Source: Spirosoma terrae
GTDB lineage: Bacteria; Bacteroidota; Bacteroidia; Cytophagales; Spirosomataceae
Assembly (NCBI RefSeq): GCF_010435915.1
Contig: NZ_JAAFZH010000010.1
Span: forward strand, 1-64,000
Length of the DNA stretch: 64,000 nt
Reading direction: 5' to 3'
The first letter of the stretch is position 1. Each line of letters starts with the position of its first letter. Positions 18,691 to 26,910 of the stretch are shown here, piece after piece. The notes below the pieces were generated by a model. It was not told the origin of the DNA. It worked only from the letters and a program-made list of their open reading frames with translations, and ran no database searches. A program made the translations under genes and the position numbers.

Positions 18691-19139
18691 TCTTTCCCGT
18701 AGGCAGAACCGGGCAAAACCATCTTATAATGCTGAATGCCAGCCTCTTCAAACTGAGAACCTACCGCTACAAAACCAAAACTGGCATATAATGGCATGGC
18801 TGGCAACTGGGCGTGCAGATAAATACTTTCAATAGGTTCAGGCTGCTGACTAAATATATCATCGAGAACGGCACGTACCAATGCTTTGCCAACACCTTTA
18901 CCACGACAATCAGACAGTACGGCAAAGCGCTCCATCTTAACCCCATTTGACGTCCGTCGCCAGCGGGCAGTGCCACACGGTTTGCCATCTTCCCACGCCA
19001 GAAAGTGCGTACTGGTGTTTTCAAACTCATCGTATTCTTCTTCGGCCCGAACCTTTTGTTCGTCAACAAAAACAGCCTGTCTTATCGAAAAAACAGTCTG
19101 TAGGTCGTCTGAATTGGAAACAGGTAAAACAGTGATCAT
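18687..19139 (-). CDS. GNAT-family N-acetyltransferase
   Basis: A 150-residue acetyltransferase of the GNAT fold. The acetyl-CoA pyrophosphate-binding motif is CRGKGVGKALVRAVL (about residues 78-92). The N-terminus (SIRQAVFVDEQKVRAEEEYDEFENTSTHFLAW) and the C-terminal LPAMPLYASFGFVAVG are typical of the ElaA/YjcF-like group. The substrate is unknown. Its stop overlaps the comEC start by 4 nt, so the two are probably cotranscribed, though no functional link is known. Confidence 0.88.
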   Translation of the reverse strand: MITVLPVSNSDDLQTVFSIRQAVFVDEQKVRAEEEYDEFENTSTHFLAWEDGKPCGTARWRRTSNGVKMERFAVLSDCRGKGVGKALVRAVLDDIFSQQPEPIESIYLHAQLPAMPLYASFGFVAVGSQFEEAGIQHYKMVLPGSAYGKE

Positions 19140-19237
19140 AAAGCGGTAAAATTTCGTCTAACCTTATAGGCTGACTATCAGCCCATACTAACGAACAACA
19201 GGAAACGCTAGGCGCACCACCGCAAACTAACCATTTT

Positions 19238-20593
19238 TTACTGTACCAACAACCGACTGCTCGAACTCTCGCCGTTGGTTTTTACCCGGACGATATATAA
19301 ACCTTTGGTTAATCCCTGAATAGGCAACGTAACACGAGTGCTTGGCGCATCGGTATACGACAGGGTCCTGATTTGTCGACCACTCATATCCATAAGGTCG
19401 ACAGAAAATGATTGAAAGCCCTTCAACTGTACGTCCACAGTTGGATTGGATGAGGCAGGATTTGGGTATACGTTAATAGTTAATGCATCGGTTTCGGGTA
19501 ATGCGGACACCGATTTGACTAGTTTAGCCCGTCTGGGACTGACTTGAAGCACGGCTCTCATTCGGGCCACTTGCCCTTTTGTGAACATATTCATACAGGC
19601 ATCCGGCGAATAATCCATATAGTTCTCGGTCAGATCCCGAGTTTGCACGCCATTAAAGCAGGTAGAATACGTCGTGCGGCACTGCGTGGTTTGATTAGCC
19701 GCCTTGGTGGGTGGCGTATCCGCTACGTAGTCTTCTGCACAACCGTCGCCATCGCCCCAGGTGTGAATCAGGCCCAACCAATGCCCAATCTCATGCGATG
19801 CCGTCCGGCCTAACGAATAGGTTGAACTGGTAACCGTGCCCGTTTTCCGACCAAAAAAACGGTAATCAATCATGGAGCCATCCACAAATTCATCTGTTAC
19901 CCCCGGAAGCCCTTTCAACGTATCAGCCGCCGTTGGAAACTGGGTATACCCCAAATAATTGTTCTGTAACGTAGTAACCCAGATATTCAGGTATCGATCA
20001 CTTGGCCAGTAAGCAATCGAGGAAAGTAATGCATCGTCCGAAAATATATTAAATGACGTTTTTTTGTCGTAGTAGTGCCGGGTTATTCCGTTGGTAGGCT
20101 GCCCATTAGGATCGGAGGTGGCCAGGTAGAATTCAATTTTAGCGTCGGCTCCTATATCGCTTGTATTATAGCCATTGGTCCCCTCTTTCCGGCGATAGTC
20201 TTCGTTCAGCACCTGAATCTGGGAAGCAATCTGTTCATCGGAGATATTTGGGTTATTCGCTCCGCCAATTAGTCCGGATGGATTACTGTGGACAACATGA
20301 ACAACCACGGGAATTCGATAGATGGTTTCATCTTCGGCCTGCCGTAACGACATACTGTTACGTTCCACTTCACTGATTCGGCGGTTGAGTTCCTGAATCT
20401 GCTTAACCCGATTCGGGTTCCGCATCTGAAGCACAAACTTTTCGTAGTCAGCCGTACCGCATCGTTTTAGTAACGAGTCGGGCACAGTCTGGGCCTGTAC
20501 TGAATACGTACAAAAACACATAAAAGAACCGGCCAGCCAAAGCCAGCCGGTTCTTTTATAGTCATTAATCAGGCTACTGACCTGCTTTTTCAT
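19238..20593 (-). CDS. Secreted M43-family metalloprotease with T9SS tail
   Basis: This is a pappalysin-type zinc protease (M43). The zinc site is HEIGHWLGLIH (about residues 267-277 of the 451-residue product), followed by the Met-turn region ENYMDYSPDACMNMF. The last 80 residues, from VYPNPASSNPTVDV to KGLYIVRVKTNG, form a type A sorting domain for the type IX secretion system, so it should be exported to the cell surface or medium. The start at 20593 gives a complete signal peptide (cleavage after SVQAQ). It overlaps the end of phoH by 20 nt and places a terminator-like hairpin inside the signal-peptide coding region. Another in-frame ATG at 20617 would lengthen the overlap. Confidence 0.88.
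   Translation of the reverse strand: MKKQVSSLINDYKRTGWLWLAGSFMCFCTYSVQAQTVPDSLLKRCGTADYEKFVLQMRNPNRVKQIQELNRRISEVERNSMSLRQAEDETIYRIPVVVHVVHSNPSGLIGGANNPNISDEQIASQIQVLNEDYRRKEGTNGYNTSDIGADAKIEFYLATSDPNGQPTNGITRHYYDKKTSFNIFSDDALLSSIAYWPSDRYLNIWVTTLQNNYLGYTQFPTAADTLKGLPGVTDEFVDGSMIDYRFFGRKTGTVTSSTYSLGRTASHEIGHWLGLIHTWGDGDGCAEDYVADTPPTKAANQTTQCRTTYSTCFNGVQTRDLTENYMDYSPDACMNMFTKGQVARMRAVLQVSPRRAKLVKSVSALPETDALTINVYPNPASSNPTVDVQLKGFQSFSVDLMDMSGRQIRTLSYTDAPSTRVTLPIQGLTKGLYIVRVKTNGESSSSRLLVQ
20521..20558 (-). terminator. Terminator-like hairpin inside M43 signal-peptide region, downstream of phoH
   Basis: A 13-bp perfect stem (TAAAAGAACCGGC and complement) with a 12-nt loop. On the minus strand it starts 15 nt after the phoH stop codon and ends in TTCTTTTA followed by TGTGTTTTTG. 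It looks like the phoH terminator, yet it lies within codons about 13-25 of the downstream protease. Confidence 0.65.
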
Positions 20594-21539
20594 AAGCCGT
20601 AATGATTTCCCGCACAAGTCGATGCCGCACTACGTCGCGACCATCGAGTTCAACAAAAGCGATCCCCTTTATCGTTTTCAAAATATCAACGGACTCAATC
20701 AGGCCAGACTTTTGCTTGTTCGGCAGGTCAATCTGCGACCGGTCGCCTGTAATGATTGCTTTCGACGAAGGCCCCATACGAGTCAGAAACATTTTCATCT
20801 GCATAGGGGTCGTATTTTGCGCTTCATCCAGCAAAATAAAGGCATTGTTAAGCGTACGACCACGCATGTAAGCCAGCGGAGCGATTTCAATAATCCGGTT
20901 TTCCGTATAAAACTTAAGTTTTTCGGCCGGTATCATATCGTCCAGTGCATCGTAAATTGGGCGTAGATACGGGTCGATTTTTTCTTTTAAGTCGCCCGGC
21001 AAAAAGCCCAGATTTTCCCCCGCTTCAACAGCTGGTCGTGTAATAATAATTTTCTTAACTTCCTTATTTTTCAGTGCCCGAACGGCAATAGCCACGGCGG
21101 TATATGTTTTACCAGTCCCCGCCGGTCCAATAGCAAAAACCAGATCGTGCTTCTCAGCGGCTTCTACCAACCGCTTCTGGTTATCAGTTTTAGCACGTAC
21201 AACAATACCCCGGTTGCCATAAACAAGCACTTCATCATCATCAGGCACAATCGGCAAAACGCCACCATTGCTACCCGTGGTCTGGCCACTATGATTGATG
21301 TAGTTCTGCACGTTTTCGTGCGTGATTTTGCCGTATTTCTGGTAATGTTCCATCAACGAATCCAGGATGTCGCTGATCCGGGTAATCTCGGGCGTAGTGC
21401 CTTTAATGCGGATTTCGTTACCGCGCGAGATGATTTTGCTCATCGGAAACGCAGCGGCCACTTCTTTAATATTGTGGTTCTCTACGCCCAGAAAGTCGAT
21501 GAGCGAGACATTGTCGAGGGTGATGACTTTTTCGACCAA
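20574..21539 (-). CDS. phoH: PhoH-family ATPase
   Basis: PhoH proteins are P-loop NTPases linked to RNA metabolism. The 321-residue product has an N-terminal KH-like part (SKIISRGNEIRIKGTTPEITRI). The NTPase follows, with Walker A GPAGTGKT (Lys about 144), a PAVEAGENLGFLPGDLKEKIDPYLRPIYDAL block and Walker B AFILLDEAQNTT. The terminal GRDVVRHRLVREII stretch is diagnostic. It is transcribed toward the M43 protease gene. Specific substrates in this phylum are unknown. Confidence 0.95.
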   Translation of the reverse strand: MVEKVITLDNVSLIDFLGVENHNIKEVAAAFPMSKIISRGNEIRIKGTTPEITRISDILDSLMEHYQKYGKITHENVQNYINHSGQTTGSNGGVLPIVPDDDEVLVYGNRGIVVRAKTDNQKRLVEAAEKHDLVFAIGPAGTGKTYTAVAIAVRALKNKEVKKIIITRPAVEAGENLGFLPGDLKEKIDPYLRPIYDALDDMIPAEKLKFYTENRIIEIAPLAYMRGRTLNNAFILLDEAQNTTPMQMKMFLTRMGPSSKAIITGDRSQIDLPNKQKSGLIESVDILKTIKGIAFVELDGRDVVRHRLVREIITAYEKAGQ

Positions 21540-21900
21540 ATGATAATTAGTGTTTTAAATGTGATTCCGAAAAGTAAGCGATTTCTCTGCTTATACAACA
21601 CATTTTTTTGAAAAATTATTCGCTCAATTTCTTTTCTTAGTATACGCAACCACTTGATATAATGGAGTTGAATTTAACAAATAATTGGTTACCTTGCTAT
21701 AGTACCGTCGCCTGTATGTTTTCTTACCAGTTACGCGAAAACCCCGTGTCGACGTTGCGTAAAAAAAACGATTTTTTTTCTGGCCAGTAGTAGCAACATT
21801 ACCAGAATGTTACGTCTCTTTACCCAGCCCAACTTAGAGACTGATCCGGTAACGGAATTTGCCTTATGCGGGATTCATTGCGTAAACTTGCATAATAAGT
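21540..21900. other. Divergent phoH-dnaB intergenic region
   Basis: The 361-nt gap separates divergent phoH and dnaB. A candidate dnaB promoter is TTG at 21859-21861 and TAAACTTG at 21883-21890 (21-nt spacer), 10 nt before the ATG; it has one mismatch to TAnnTTTG. An A8-CG-A-T8 inverted run at 21761-21779 may be a small hairpin or curved DNA. No gene or RNA was recognised. Confidence 0.45.
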
Positions 21901-23484
21901 ATGGAGAACAACGCACGCCCTAACCAACACCTTCGTAAGCCGTCGGCCTTCGCGGGAGGTCGCCAGCAGGCAGGTAACCACTGGCTCGATACGGGTCTTG
22001 GAAAATTACCACCTCAGGCCCTGGATCTGGAAGAGGCAGTGCTTGGGGCTCTGATGATCGAAAAGGATGCCCTTTCCTCCGTTGTCGACATTCTAAAGCC
22101 CGAAACGTTCTACAAGGAAGCTCATCAGCGCATCTATAATGCCATTCTGACGCTGTTTGCGAATTCTGATCCTATCGATTTGCTGACAGTGACCAATCAG
22201 CTCCGCAAAACGGGCGAAATTGAGTTTGTAGGCGGTGGTGGGTTTGTGGCAGAGCTGACCTTCCGGGTAAACTCCGCTGCCAATATTGAGTATCACGCTC
22301 GTGTTATTTCGGAACAGGCGCTGAAACGGGCGCTGATTACGATGTCGTCAACTATTCTGCGCGACGCATACGAGGATACGACCGACGTATTTGAGCTGCT
22401 CGACCGTACTGAACAGTCGCTCTTCAAGATTTCGGAGTCGAACATCAAGAAGAACTACGCCGACATGAGTACCATCGTTCGGATGGCACTGAACGAACTG
22501 GAAACCAAGAAAAACCAGGAAGGGTTAACCGGCGTACCATCAGGATTTACCAATCTGGATCGCGTTACGTCGGGCTGGCAACCCACCGAATTAATTATTC
22601 TGGCGGCCAGACCAGCCATGGGCAAAACGGCCTTTGTGGTTTCAGCACTCCGCAATGCGGCCGTCGATCATGGAAAGGCGGTTGCTATCTTCTCGCTGGA
22701 GATGTCGTCGGTACAGCTGGTCAATCGTTTGATATCGGCAGAAGCTGAGATCGATTCGGAAAAGATTCGAAAAGGAACACTGGCTCCTCATGAATGGACT
22801 CAGTTGCACCATAAAATTCAACGGTTAACGGAAGCGCCTATTTTTATCGACGATACACCTGCCCTATCCATTCTGGAGTTGCGGGCCAAGTGTCGTCGTC
22901 TGAAAGCACAGCACGACATACAGATGGTCGTTATTGACTATCTACAGCTAATGTCGGGCGATACGTCGGGGCGTGGAGGAGGAAACCGCGAACAGGAAAT
23001 TGCGTCGATTTCGCGGGCGCTGAAAAACCTGGCGAAAGAGTTGAACGTACCGGTTATTGCGCTTTCTCAGTTAAGCCGGGCCGTTGAAACACGGGGTGGC
23101 GACAAAAAACCGCAGTTGTCTGACTTGCGGGAATCTGGATCTATCGAGCAGGATGCCGATATGGTCTGCTTTCTGTATCGCCCCGAATATTACAACATCA
23201 CGCAGGACGAAAACGGTAACTCAACGGCCGGTGTTGGCGAAGTGATTATCGCGAAAAACCGAAGTGGTTCTCTGGACACCATTCAGCTCCGTTTCATCAA
23301 TAAATTCACGAAATTCTGCGACCTTGATTCCTATTTTGAACCCGTTCCTACGCAAGGCTTTAGCCCGGACGTGAATGGGCTAAGTAGTTTTGATGCGCCC
23401 CCCGTCGGCAACGTCTTCAAAAGCAAGGCCAACGACCGGTCTAACTTCGGTCATGCCGATCCCAATCAGGAAACACCTTTCTAA
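21901..23484 (+). CDS. dnaB: Replicative DNA helicase DnaB
   Basis: This hexameric helicase unwinds DNA at the replication fork and loads primase. The 527-residue protein has the N-terminal primase-interacting domain (LPPQALDLEEAVLGALMIEKDAL, about residues 34-56), a helical linker and the RecA-like C-terminal domain. Walker A is ARPAMGKT (Lys about 242), Walker B/H2 is QMVVIDYLQLMSG, H3 is PVIALSQLSRAVE and the arginine finger region is KPQLSDLRESGSIEQDADMVCFLYRPEYY. The normal ATP-binding site and the usual length argue for the housekeeping copy. It ends at a strong terminator. Confidence 0.97.
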   Translation: MENNARPNQHLRKPSAFAGGRQQAGNHWLDTGLGKLPPQALDLEEAVLGALMIEKDALSSVVDILKPETFYKEAHQRIYNAILTLFANSDPIDLLTVTNQLRKTGEIEFVGGGGFVAELTFRVNSAANIEYHARVISEQALKRALITMSSTILRDAYEDTTDVFELLDRTEQSLFKISESNIKKNYADMSTIVRMALNELETKKNQEGLTGVPSGFTNLDRVTSGWQPTELIILAARPAMGKTAFVVSALRNAAVDHGKAVAIFSLEMSSVQLVNRLISAEAEIDSEKIRKGTLAPHEWTQLHHKIQRLTEAPIFIDDTPALSILELRAKCRRLKAQHDIQMVVIDYLQLMSGDTSGRGGGNREQEIASISRALKNLAKELNVPVIALSQLSRAVETRGGDKKPQLSDLRESGSIEQDADMVCFLYRPEYYNITQDENGNSTAGVGEVIIAKNRSGSLDTIQLRFINKFTKFCDLDSYFEPVPTQGFSPDVNGLSSFDAPPVGNVFKSKANDRSNFGHADPNQETPF

Positions 23485-23489
23485 CAATA

Positions 23490-23518
23490 AAAAAGTCCGG
23501 CTCATCACCGGACTTTTT
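23490..23518. terminator. Bidirectional terminator between dnaB and a response-regulator gene
   Basis: An 11-bp perfect stem (AAAAAGTCCGG and complement) with a CTCATCA loop, T-run on both strands. It lies between convergent dnaB and the response-regulator gene. Confidence 0.85.
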
Positions 23519-23519
23519 A

Positions 23520-23969
23520 TTAGGTAGTAACTGTTAAGTCATGCGTTTCGAAGTAACGCTCCGCCAATTCGAGGACCATTTCCGGACGAAGCGGTTTGTG
23601 AAGAAAATCGACAATATGACCATCGGCCAAAGCCCGCTGATGATCGTCGGGATTTAGGGACGTTGTTAGCATTACAACAATGACCTTCGCTTTGTAGGTC
23701 TCATCCAGCTGGTGATACATGTCCATAAAATCCCAGCCTGTTAACCCCGGCATGTTGATATCAAGAAAAATAATACCAGGTCTGGATGGACCTTCTACCG
23801 TTTCATACGTACCGCTGCTGGTCAGATAATCCAAAGCATCTTTAACATTGTTGATGGCTTTAACTTCTACCCCAATAGAAGCACGTTCTACCGCTTTTGA
23901 GTGAGCCAGATTAATGAAACGGTCATCATCTATCAACAAAACACAGTCCAGGTCTTTAAATTTTTTCAT
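23520..23969 (-). CDS. Single-domain CheY-like response regulator
   Basis: The 149-residue protein is a lone receiver domain with no output domain. The acidic pocket is IDDDR (about 13-17), the phosphorylation site is Asp70 in IIFLDINMPGLTGWDF, the switch Thr/Ser is in VVMLTTSLN, and the conserved Lys is in FLHKPLRPE. It follows the histidine kinase gene by 6 nt, so the two form a pair. It probably signals by protein contact, as in the Rcp1-type regulators found beside PAS kinases. Confidence 0.93.
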   Translation of the reverse strand: MKKFKDLDCVLLIDDDRFINLAHSKAVERASIGVEVKAINNVKDALDYLTSSGTYETVEGPSRPGIIFLDINMPGLTGWDFMDMYHQLDETYKAKVIVVMLTTSLNPDDHQRALADGHIVDFLHKPLRPEMVLELAERYFETHDLTVTT

Positions 23970-23975
23970 AACTGG

Positions 23976-25070
23976 TTAGTAAATGACAGGAATTGTGAAA
24001 AAGAAAGTACTGCCTTCGCCTAGCTCAGATTCGACTGTAATCTCTCCTCCGTGCATCTCAACTATTTTTTTACAATGAGCCAGCCCGATTCCATTCCCCT
24101 CATAAACCTCGCGGTCGTGCAGGCGCTTAAAAATTAAAAAAATCTTATCCCGGTAAGCCGGTTCAATGCCGATCCCATTGTCGCGGACAGCGAATTTCCA
24201 GAAGTTATCGACCTTCTCGGCCCAGATTGTAACAATCGGGGTTGTGCCGGCTTTTCTAAATTTGATCGCATTGCCGATGAGATTCTGAAAAAGCTGCCTT
24301 AATTCAATCGGGTAAGCTGTGATAACGGGTAAGTCAACAGCTACGATTTCGGCTCGGGCTGCCGTCAGATTTGTTGCCAGATCACCTTTAAGCGTATCAA
24401 TTAATTGATGACAATCGACCGTCGCCAACGATTTTTCCTTACCTAAGCGCGAATAGTCGAGCAACCCTTTGATCAGGCTTCGCATACGTAGCGTGCTCTG
24501 ATGAATCACATCGATATAAAGACTGGCCGTTTCATCTAGTTCCTGACTATATTCCTGTTGCAAGAGTTCAACGAAATTGCTCACATTGAGTAGCGGTTCC
24601 TGCAGATCGTGTGAGGCAATGTAAACAAACTGTTCCAGCTCTTTATTTTGTGCTTCAAGGTGTTGCGCGTGGGTTCTGATCGTAGCCTCTGCCTGCATTC
24701 GTTCCGTCAGATCCCTGGTAATTTTCGAATAACCGATCACGTTTTCGGCATCGTCATGAATAGCTGTAATGGTTACGCCCGCCCAGAATAGCGTATTATT
24801 ACTCCGCTTTCGCCAACCTTCGTGATACACCTTTCCGAGCGACGTTGCCTGTGCTAACAAGTTGCCCGGCAAGTCTGCCTCCTGATCCGGTTCTCCATAA
24901 AAGGCTCTAAAGTTTTTTCCAATAATTTCTTCAGCAGAATAGCCTTTTATTTTTTCGGCTCCCTTGTTCCATGTCTCAATATTGCCTTGTGTATCTAATA
25001 GAATAATCGCATGATCGTCGATTTCTTCCATCATTTTGAGTAATCGATCCTGTTTCGTTTCGAATAGCAT
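23976..25070 (-). CDS. PAS-domain sensor histidine kinase (phytochrome-kinase type)
   Basis: The 364-residue kinase has no membrane segment, so it is cytoplasmic. A PAS domain occupies about residues 12-125 (HAIILLDTQGNIETWNKGAEKIKGYSAEEIIGKNF, with a following PAC segment). The HisKA domain has the phosphoacceptor His154 in YIASHDLQEPL, then LLDYSRLGK. The ATPase domain carries the N box LFQNLIGNAIKFR, G1 DNGIGIEP and G2 GNGIGLAHCKKIVEMHGG. The frame begins with TTG at 25076; the ATG at 25070 is preferred. It is paired with the lone receiver protein. Confidence 0.93.
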   Translation of the reverse strand: MLFETKQDRLLKMMEEIDDHAIILLDTQGNIETWNKGAEKIKGYSAEEIIGKNFRAFYGEPDQEADLPGNLLAQATSLGKVYHEGWRKRSNNTLFWAGVTITAIHDDAENVIGYSKITRDLTERMQAEATIRTHAQHLEAQNKELEQFVYIASHDLQEPLLNVSNFVELLQQEYSQELDETASLYIDVIHQSTLRMRSLIKGLLDYSRLGKEKSLATVDCHQLIDTLKGDLATNLTAARAEIVAVDLPVITAYPIELRQLFQNLIGNAIKFRKAGTTPIVTIWAEKVDNFWKFAVRDNGIGIEPAYRDKIFLIFKRLHDREVYEGNGIGLAHCKKIVEMHGGEITVESELGEGSTFFFTIPVIY

Positions 25071-25395
25071 TGCCAAAATGCAGTTAACCGGATTTGAGTG
25101 TATTTACTGTGTATTTATGAATACCTGAACATGTTAATAGTTAATTATCACATTCTGCAATTTGTCAAAGAAATAGCTCCCTGAATTTAAGGCAAATGGA
25201 GCGGCTATTCTCTTCTTGGGCGATAATTTTATAAAATGGCCTAAAAGCGACCACACAGTCAAGGACAGCTAGCGAATTAGCTTCTCGCTATTACGCCTTT
25301 ACAGAACCAAACTATCTCCTTTTGAAAATAACGAATTTTACCTAGTGCTGAACTGGCTGTTTACACCAAAGGTTCAGTTTACTTTTAGTTGAAGA
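25071..25395. other. Intergenic region without a recognised gene
   Basis: This is about 320 A+T-rich nt between the histidine kinase and rlmD, both on the minus strand. It must contain the kinase promoter, but no exact Bacteroidota box was found. No terminator hairpin for rlmD is obvious. Confidence 0.4.
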
Positions 25396-26838
25396 TTATT
25401 TTTTCGTCAGCAGCACTACGTTCTCCACATGATGCGTATGAGGAAACATATCGACCGGCTGCACATCCGCTACTCGATAACCTTCATCCAAAATACCGAG
25501 ATCACGAGCCTGCGTAGCCGTGTTGCAACTTACATATACAATACGTTCAGGAGCGGCTTTGAGTAATTGTCTGGTAACCGCTTCATCCATTCCAGCCCGG
25601 GGAGGATCGGTAATAACGACGTCTGGCCGTCCGTGCTGATCAAAAAAGGTATCTGTCAGAATAGCCTTCATATCACCGGCTACGAACGTAGTGTTGGTGA
25701 TGCCGTTAACATCAGCATTAATTTGGGCGTCTGCCACGGCCGACTCTACGTATTCTACCCCGACTACATGCCCAGCCATGCGAGCCACGAACAAGGCAAT
25801 GGTACCCGTTCCGGTATACAAGTCATAAACGCGCTCGCGCCCGGTTAATCCCGCCCAGTCCCGCGCCACCTTATAGAGGTTGAATGCCTGCTGCGCATTC
25901 GTCTGATAGAACGACTTAGGACCAACCCGAAAAACCAGGGGACGCCCGCTATGATCGTCCATGATTTCTTCAATGTATGGCTTACCCGACCAGTTTATTA
26001 CGTCCTGATCCTGATAACTGTCGTTTTTCTTGGTGTTAATAATATAATTCAACGACGTAATGCCCGGGAAAGTCGTTTGCAGAAAATCCATCAGACCAGC
26101 CAGGATTTCTGGTTTATCCTGGGCCACCTGTACAGTCACCATTACCTGCCCCGACGATGCAGTACGTATAATCAGCGTCCGTAAAAATCCAGTATGCAGT
26201 TTCAGATTGTATAGACTGATATCATTCTGAAAAGCGTAGTTCGTCACCGCCAACCGAATAGCGTTGGACGGTTCAGGCTGCAGATAACAATGGTTGATTG
26301 GCAGTACTTTATCAAAACGGCCCGGTACGTGAAAACCAATTGCCCGAGGATCAATAGATTCCCCGGTTCCGACTTCAGCCTGGGTCATCCACCGGCCTTC
26401 GGCGCAGGTAAACTCCAGTTTATTGCGATAATACTGCGTTGGCTCTGCCGACAAGATAGACCGAATATTGGGCAATGCTACCTTCCCGATCCGGGTCAGA
26501 TGATCAACAACCTGCTGGTGTTTGAAACGCAATTGTTCGTCATACTGAATATGCTGCCACTTACAGCCACCACACGTACCAAAATGCTCACAAAAGGGTT
26601 GAGCTCTTACCGTCGAGAATTGATGAATGTGTTCTGCAACGGCTTCCCGGTATTGCTTTTTCTTATTCGTGACGCGTAGATCAACTACATCGCCCGGTGC
26701 TACGCCAGGCCCGCCGGTTGGATTTTCAACAAAAATTACGCCCTCCTCCGTACGTACTATACATTTTCCCTCTGCTGCAACAGATTCAATCGAAACCGCG
26801 TACAACCGTTCGGGTGCTTTATGACTCCTTCTACGCAT
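25396..26838 (-). CDS. rlmD: 23S rRNA (uracil-C5)-methyltransferase RlmD/RlmCD type
   Basis: The enzyme makes 5-methyluridine in 23S rRNA using SAM. The 480-residue protein has an N-terminal TRAM domain (VSIESVAAEGKCIVRTEEGVIFVENPTGGPGVAPGDVV). Iron-sulfur cysteines are in CEHFGTCGGCKWQHIQY. The Rossmann domain has YDLYTGTGTIALFVA. The catalytic segment has ITDPPRAGMDEAV and the nucleophile Cys in IVYVSCNTATQARDL, and the C-terminus is MFPHTHHVENVVLLTK. Whether it modifies U747, U1939 or both cannot be told. The start is an ATG at 26838. Confidence 0.93.
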   Translation of the reverse strand: MRRRSHKAPERLYAVSIESVAAEGKCIVRTEEGVIFVENPTGGPGVAPGDVVDLRVTNKKKQYREAVAEHIHQFSTVRAQPFCEHFGTCGGCKWQHIQYDEQLRFKHQQVVDHLTRIGKVALPNIRSILSAEPTQYYRNKLEFTCAEGRWMTQAEVGTGESIDPRAIGFHVPGRFDKVLPINHCYLQPEPSNAIRLAVTNYAFQNDISLYNLKLHTGFLRTLIIRTASSGQVMVTVQVAQDKPEILAGLMDFLQTTFPGITSLNYIINTKKNDSYQDQDVINWSGKPYIEEIMDDHSGRPLVFRVGPKSFYQTNAQQAFNLYKVARDWAGLTGRERVYDLYTGTGTIALFVARMAGHVVGVEYVESAVADAQINADVNGITNTTFVAGDMKAILTDTFFDQHGRPDVVITDPPRAGMDEAVTRQLLKAAPERIVYVSCNTATQARDLGILDEGYRVADVQPVDMFPHTHHVENVVLLTKK

Positions 26839-26910
26839 AAGTATCCTAAAAAACCGCTAATTTAAGCAGCCGTTTCCGGACAGTATACTACTTACCTAAC
26901 TATTCCTTTT

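Noticed and set aside
21147-21611. 154-codon plus-strand frame opposite phoH
   Set aside because: It is the antisense shadow of phoH, with no domain features.
21761-21779. A-run/T-run hairpin upstream of dnaB as a terminator
   Set aside because: The stem is only A-T pairs and lies in a divergent promoter region where no transcript needs to end.
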